34,990 bases of DNA, taken from assembly GCA_902604065.1 (NCBI GenBank), contig CACKXF010000013.1:1-34990 (forward strand), given 5' to 3'. This document shows, piece by piece, positions 30,642 through 34,990 of this stretch. This DNA comes from an uncultured Pelagibacteraceae bacterium (lineage in GTDB: Bacteria; Pseudomonadota; Alphaproteobacteria; Pelagibacterales; Pelagibacteraceae). The notes beneath the pieces are model-generated. The model worked only from the letters and a program-made list of their open reading frames with translations, did no database searches and was not told the origin of the DNA. Both the position numbers and the translations under genes were made by a program. Each line of letters begins with the position of its first letter. Positions within the stretch are counted from its first letter, which is position 1.

Positions 30642-33526
30642 TAATTTGGTTTCCCAACTACCTTTTCTAATATTTTTTTTTGTTCTGCAAGGTGTTTATT
30701 ATAGTTTCCTGTTGCAGTTGTGGATGAGGCATTTCTTCCATTATATTTAACTTTTTTATTTTTAAACTCAATAATTTCAAGCGTTCTATCAATATAATTT
30801 CTCACTGTATTCCAAGCGCCCATATTTTTTGGCTCTTCTTGACACCAGATAAAGTTAGCATTTTGATATCTTTTCAATATTTTAGCTAGAGTTTTAGCTG
30901 GAAATGGATATAGCTGCTCAATTCTGATAAAAACAACTTTGTCGTTTTTTGACTTTTCTCTAGCTTCTAACAAGTCAAAATAAATTTTCCCAGAACAGAT
31001 TACAACTTTTTCTATTTTTTTATCTTTTTTTAATTCTATTATTTTAGAATTTTTTATATAAGAATGATCTTCAAGAACACGGTGGAAACTATTTTTTTTT
31101 GAAAAATCTTCAATTAACGACGTGCATTTTTTATTTCTTAAAAGGGACTTAGGTGTCATTACAATTAAAGGTTTTCTAAAAGCTCTATGCATCTGTCTTC
31201 TTAAAGCGTGAAAATAATTTGCTGGTGTGGTACAATTTACTACTTGTATATTTTCACCAGCACACATTTGTAAAAATCTTTCCAGCCGTGCCGATGAATG
31301 TTCTGGTCCTTGGCCCTCATATCCGTGTGGTAATAATAAAACCAACCCACTTGCTCGTCCCCACTTTGACTCGCCTGATGTAATAAATTGATCAATTATA
31401 ACTTGAGCACCATTTGCAAAATCACCAAATTGGGCTTCCCATAAAACCAATGTTTCAGGTTCTGACAAAGAATATCCAAATTCAAATCCTAAAACTGCTA
31501 ATTCTGATAAAAGAGAGTCAATTATTTCAAATCTTTTTTGATCTTTGTCTAAATTATTCAGAGGTATATACCTTTCGTGACTATCTTGATTTCTTAAAAC
31601 TGAATGTCTCTGACTAAAAGTACCTCTACCAGAATCCTGGCCCGATAAACGCACTGAAAAACCGTCTATTAGAAGAGTTCCAAAAGCTAATTGTTCTGCA
31701 GTAGACCAATCGATTGGATTATTTTCACTAAACATTTTTCGTCTTTGTTCAAAAATTTTTTTTAAGGTTTTATGAACACTAAAATTAATTGGTATTTCAG
31801 ATATTTTTTTTCCAATTTTAATTATAACTTTTTTGTCGACTCCACTTGCGCCTCTTTTATCCTTTCCTAGTCCAGGCTTAAATCTTGACCAAACACCATC
31901 GAACCACTTAAGTTCAGATTTATAATTTTTTGAAGAGACAAATTCATTTTCTAAGAATTTTTTAAACTCAGCTTTCTTTTGTTGAATTTGGTTATCGTCC
32001 AAAAGTCCATCAGATGAAATTTTTTTACTATAAATGCTTAACGTTGTAGGATGTGCTCTAATTTTTTTGTACATTATAGGTTGAGTAAAAGAGGGTTCAT
32101 CGCCTTCATTATGTCCAAAACGTCTGTAACAAACCATGTCGATCACTACATCTCTATTAAATTTTTGTCTATACTCAGTTGCTATTTTAGCACAATGAAC
32201 GACCGCCTCGGGGTCATCACCATTTACATGAAAAATAGGTGCTTGAGAAAGTTTAGCAACATCTGATGGGTAAGGAGAAGATCTTGCAAACCTGGGTGCT
32301 GTAGTAAATCCTATTTGATTATTTACTATAACGTGAATTGTTCCTCCAATATTATGACCAGGTAAACCAGACATCGCAAAACACTCAGCAACTACTCCTT
32401 GACCAGCAAAGGCTGCGTCACCGTGAATTAAAACAGGAACTACTGACTTTCTACTAGGATCATTATGAAAAAACTGTTTCGCTCTTACTTGACCTAATAC
32501 AACAGGATTTACGGCCTCCAAGTGAGAAGGATTATCAGTCAAGCTTATATGAACGATATTTCCATCGAATTCTCTGTTGGAAGACGCGCCTAAGTGATAT
32601 TTTACATCTCCCTCAAAGTCTTCTTTTGCCGATATACCTTTTCCAAAAAATTCACTGAATATCGCTTGATAGGGTTTTCCCATTACATTAGCTAATACAT
32701 TTAACCTTCCTCTATGAGGCATACCAATTTTAATTTCTTTTACTCCTAAGTTTCCACCTCTTTTAATAATTTGTTCTAAGGCAGGTATTAATGACTCTCC
32801 ACCATCTAAACCAAACCTTTTCGTTCCCACAAATTTTACTTGCAGATATTTTTCAAATCCTTCTGCGGCGATTATCTTATTTAAAATTGCTTTTTTCCCA
32901 TTTTCAGTAAAATTTACATTTTTCTCAGGCCCCTCGATTCTATTCCTTATCCAAGTTTTTTCATCTGGATCACTCATATGCATAAATTCATAACCTATAG
33001 TCGAACAATAAGTCTGTTTTAAAATTCTTAGAATTTCATTTAAATTTCCGTATTGAAGACCTAAAACACCATCAAGAAATATTTTCCTATCATAATCTTT
33101 TTCATTAAAGCCATAAGACTCAGGTTTTAATTCTAGATGCTCATCTTGTTTTTGTAAATTTAATGGATCTAAATTTGCTATTAAATGACCTCTAATTCGA
33201 TAAGCCCTAATTAGCATAATCGCTCTAACAGAGTCTTTTGATGCCTGTTTTATGGAACTTGTCTCAATATTTTCATCGTTCAATTTAGGTGGATCTTTTT
33301 TAATTTCTATTACTTTCGTTTTTTTTGGACTCCAGCTTGGGCCTTTTATATTTTGAATTATATTTTGAGAGTCTTCTTTCAGACCATCAAAAAAATCAGT
33401 CCAATCTTTGGATAAAAGTTTTGGATTTTGAAGATATAAAGAATAATATTCCTCAATATAATCACTATTGATTCCTGTCAAAAATGATGTTTTTTTATAT
33501 GTTTGATTGTTCTTATCAACTGACAT
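30641..33526 (-). CDS. sucA: 2-oxoglutarate dehydrogenase E1
   Basis: [86 protein letters not shown]. Confidence 0.97.
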   Translation of the reverse strand: MSVDKNNQTYKKTSFLTGINSDYIEEYYSLYLQNPKLLSKDWTDFFDGLKEDSQNIIQNIKGPSWSPKKTKVIEIKKDPPKLNDENIETSSIKQASKDSVRAIMLIRAYRIRGHLIANLDPLNLQKQDEHLELKPESYGFNEKDYDRKIFLDGVLGLQYGNLNEILRILKQTYCSTIGYEFMHMSDPDEKTWIRNRIEGPEKNVNFTENGKKAILNKIIAAEGFEKYLQVKFVGTKRFGLDGGESLIPALEQIIKRGGNLGVKEIKIGMPHRGRLNVLANVMGKPYQAIFSEFFGKGISAKEDFEGDVKYHLGASSNREFDGNIVHISLTDNPSHLEAVNPVVLGQVRAKQFFHNDPSRKSVVPVLIHGDAAFAGQGVVAECFAMSGLPGHNIGGTIHVIVNNQIGFTTAPRFARSSPYPSDVAKLSQAPIFHVNGDDPEAVVHCAKIATEYRQKFNRDVVIDMVCYRRFGHNEGDEPSFTQPIMYKKIRAHPTTLSIYSKKISSDGLLDDNQIQQKKAEFKKFLENEFVSSKNYKSELKWFDGVWSRFKPGLGKDKRGASGVDKKVIIKIGKKISEIPINFSVHKTLKKIFEQRRKMFSENNPIDWSTAEQLAFGTLLIDGFSVRLSGQDSGRGTFSQRHSVLRNQDSHERYIPLNNLDKDQKRFEIIDSLLSELAVLGFEFGYSLSEPETLVLWEAQFGDFANGAQVIIDQFITSGESKWGRASGLVLLLPHGYEGQGPEHSSARLERFLQMCAGENIQVVNCTTPANYFHALRRQMHRAFRKPLIVMTPKSLLRNKKCTSLIEDFSKKNSFHRVLEDHSYIKNSKIIELKKDKKIEKVVICSGKIYFDLLEAREKSKNDKVVFIRIEQLYPFPAKTLAKILKRYQNANFIWCQEEPKNMGAWNTVRNYIDRTLEIIEFKNKKVKYNGRNASSTTATGNYNKHLAEQKKILEKVVGKPN

Positions 33527-33558
33527 TGAAGAGTTATAATATCACAAATTTTATAAAA

Positions 33559-34434
33559 TCAAGACTTTAGTTTTTCAAATAAAGTCTTACCAATGTCTGC
33601 TGGGGATTTAGAAATGGTTATTCCTGCTGATTTCATCATCTCTATTTTATCATCAGCTCCACCCTTGCCGCCTGCTATAATTGCTCCGGCATGTCCCATT
33701 CGTCTTCCTGGGGGTGCTGTCAACCCAGCTACAAATCCGACCATTGGCTTTTTTATTTTTGATCTTTTTATAAATTCTGAAGCCTCTTCTTCGGCTGAAC
33801 CGCCTATTTCTCCTATCATGACAATTGAATTGGTCTTATCATCTTGTAAAAATAACTCTATACAATCTATGAAATTAGTTCCATTTATGGGATCTCCACC
33901 TATACCTATGCAAGTAGATTGCCCTAAATTATTTGCTGAAGTTTGAGCAACAGCTTCATAGGTCAAAGTTCCTGATCTTGAAACAATACCTACGGTTCCT
34001 TTTTTATGTATGTTACCGGGCATAATCCCAATTTTGCACTCCTCTGGTGTAATTATGCCTGGACAATTTGGTCCTATTAACCTGCTTTTACTTTTTTTTA
34101 ATAACTGCTTTACATTTATCATATCAATTATTGGTATACCTTCAGTGATGCAGACTATTAACTCAATGCCAGAGTTTATAGCTTCTTTAATTGCAGATGC
34201 TGCGAATTGGGGGGGGACGTAAATCATAGTCGCTGTAGCATTAGTCTTTTTTTTCGCTTCTTCTACTGTGTTAAAAACTGGAAGACCAAGATGTTGTTGC
34301 CCTCCTTTTTTGGGAGTTACGCCTCCTACTAATTGAGTGCCGTATTTTAAGGCTTGTTCAGAATGGAAAGTCCCATGTGAACCAGTAAATCCTTGACAAA
34401 TAACTTTTGTATTTTTATTTACTAAAATTGACAT
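33559..34434 (-). CDS. sucD: Succinyl-CoA synthetase subunit alpha
   Basis: [76 protein letters not shown]. Confidence 0.97.
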   Translation of the reverse strand: MSILVNKNTKVICQGFTGSHGTFHSEQALKYGTQLVGGVTPKKGGQQHLGLPVFNTVEEAKKKTNATATMIYVPPQFAASAIKEAINSGIELIVCITEGIPIIDMINVKQLLKKSKSRLIGPNCPGIITPEECKIGIMPGNIHKKGTVGIVSRSGTLTYEAVAQTSANNLGQSTCIGIGGDPINGTNFIDCIELFLQDDKTNSIVMIGEIGGSAEEEASEFIKRSKIKKPMVGFVAGLTAPPGRRMGHAGAIIAGGKGGADDKIEMMKSAGITISKSPADIGKTLFEKLKS

Positions 34435-34990
34435 TTATTTAATTGCTTCAACAATTTTTTTTGCTGCATCATTTAGATCAGAGGCTGATAAAATTTTTAA
34501 ATTCGAATTATCTAATATCTTTTTACCTTGCTCAAAATTTGTTCCAGCTAATCTGACTACTAAAGGAACGTTTAGTTTTGTTTCTTTTGCAGCTTCTACG
34601 ACCCCTTGGGCCAGCACATCACACCTCATTATACCTCCAAAAATATTTATTAAAATTCCCTTAACATTTTTATCTGAGAGTATGAGTTTAAATGCAGCTG
34701 AAACTTTTTCTTTTGACGCTCCTCCTCCTACATCTAAAAAATTTGCAGGTTCTTTTCCATATAATTTAATTATATCCATAGTTGCCATTGCCAAACCTGC
34801 ACCGTTAACCATGCAACCAATACTTCCGTCAAGTTTAATGTAAGCTAAATCATAATTGCTAGCTTCTATTTCTTTAGGATCTTCTTCATTTAAATCTCTA
34901 AATTTTACAATTTCAGGTCTTCTGAAAAGAGCATTATCGTCAAAATTTATCTTAGCATCCAAACAAATTATTTTTTCTGACTTAGTAATG
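34435..34990 (-). CDS. sucC: Succinyl-CoA synthetase subunit beta, N-terminus cut by window edge
   Basis: [53 protein letters not shown]. The frame is open beyond the track's 'start' at 34962 (an internal TTG) to the window edge: [27 protein letters not shown]. Confidence 0.96.
   Translation of the reverse strand, partial: ITKSEKIICLDAKINFDDNALFRRPEIVKFRDLNEEDPKEIEASNYDLAYIKLDGSIGCMVNGAGLAMATMDIIKLYGKEPANFLDVGGGASKEKVSAAFKLILSDKNVKGILINIFGGIMRCDVLAQGVVEAAKETKLNVPLVVRLAGTNFEQGKKILDNSNLKILSASDLNDAAKKIVEAIK

Noticed and set aside
34435-34962. Track ORF start (TTG, shown as M) for sucC
   Set aside because: The frame stays open to the window edge and upstream residues match SucC, so this is an internal codon of a truncated gene.

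Overview
The window is a very AT-rich, tightly packed stretch of core bacterial chromosome. Gene order and protein character suggest an alphaproteobacterium of the SAR11/Pelagibacterales type; this is inferred, not tested. It contains the following, in order. (1) A truncated acyl-CoA synthetase gene (acs-like) lying immediately downstream of a tRNA-Leu(CAA). (2) A tandem-HTH protein. (3) DedA-like, dsbB, coq7, HNH endonuclease, esterase, HIG1-domain and TlpA-like genes. (4) argH, an unlisted 36-aa lipoprotein gene (lptM-like), lysA, plsC, a tyrA-like gene and hisC. (5) A SAM-II riboswitch with an intrinsic terminator, then metX, metW and gloB. (6) rplU, rpmA, obgE, proB, proA, nadD, rsfS, ctpA and rppH. 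(7) A long minus-strand run: sucC(partial)-sucD-sucA-sucB-lpdA-priA-atpH-atpA-atpG-atpD-atpC. I found no CRISPR array, phage, transposon or obvious defence/accessory island. The best leads are regulatory: the SAM-II/terminator/antiterminator arrangement that abuts the metX start codon, and the 4-nt spacing between the tRNA-Leu 3' CCA and the ATG of the acyl-CoA synthetase.
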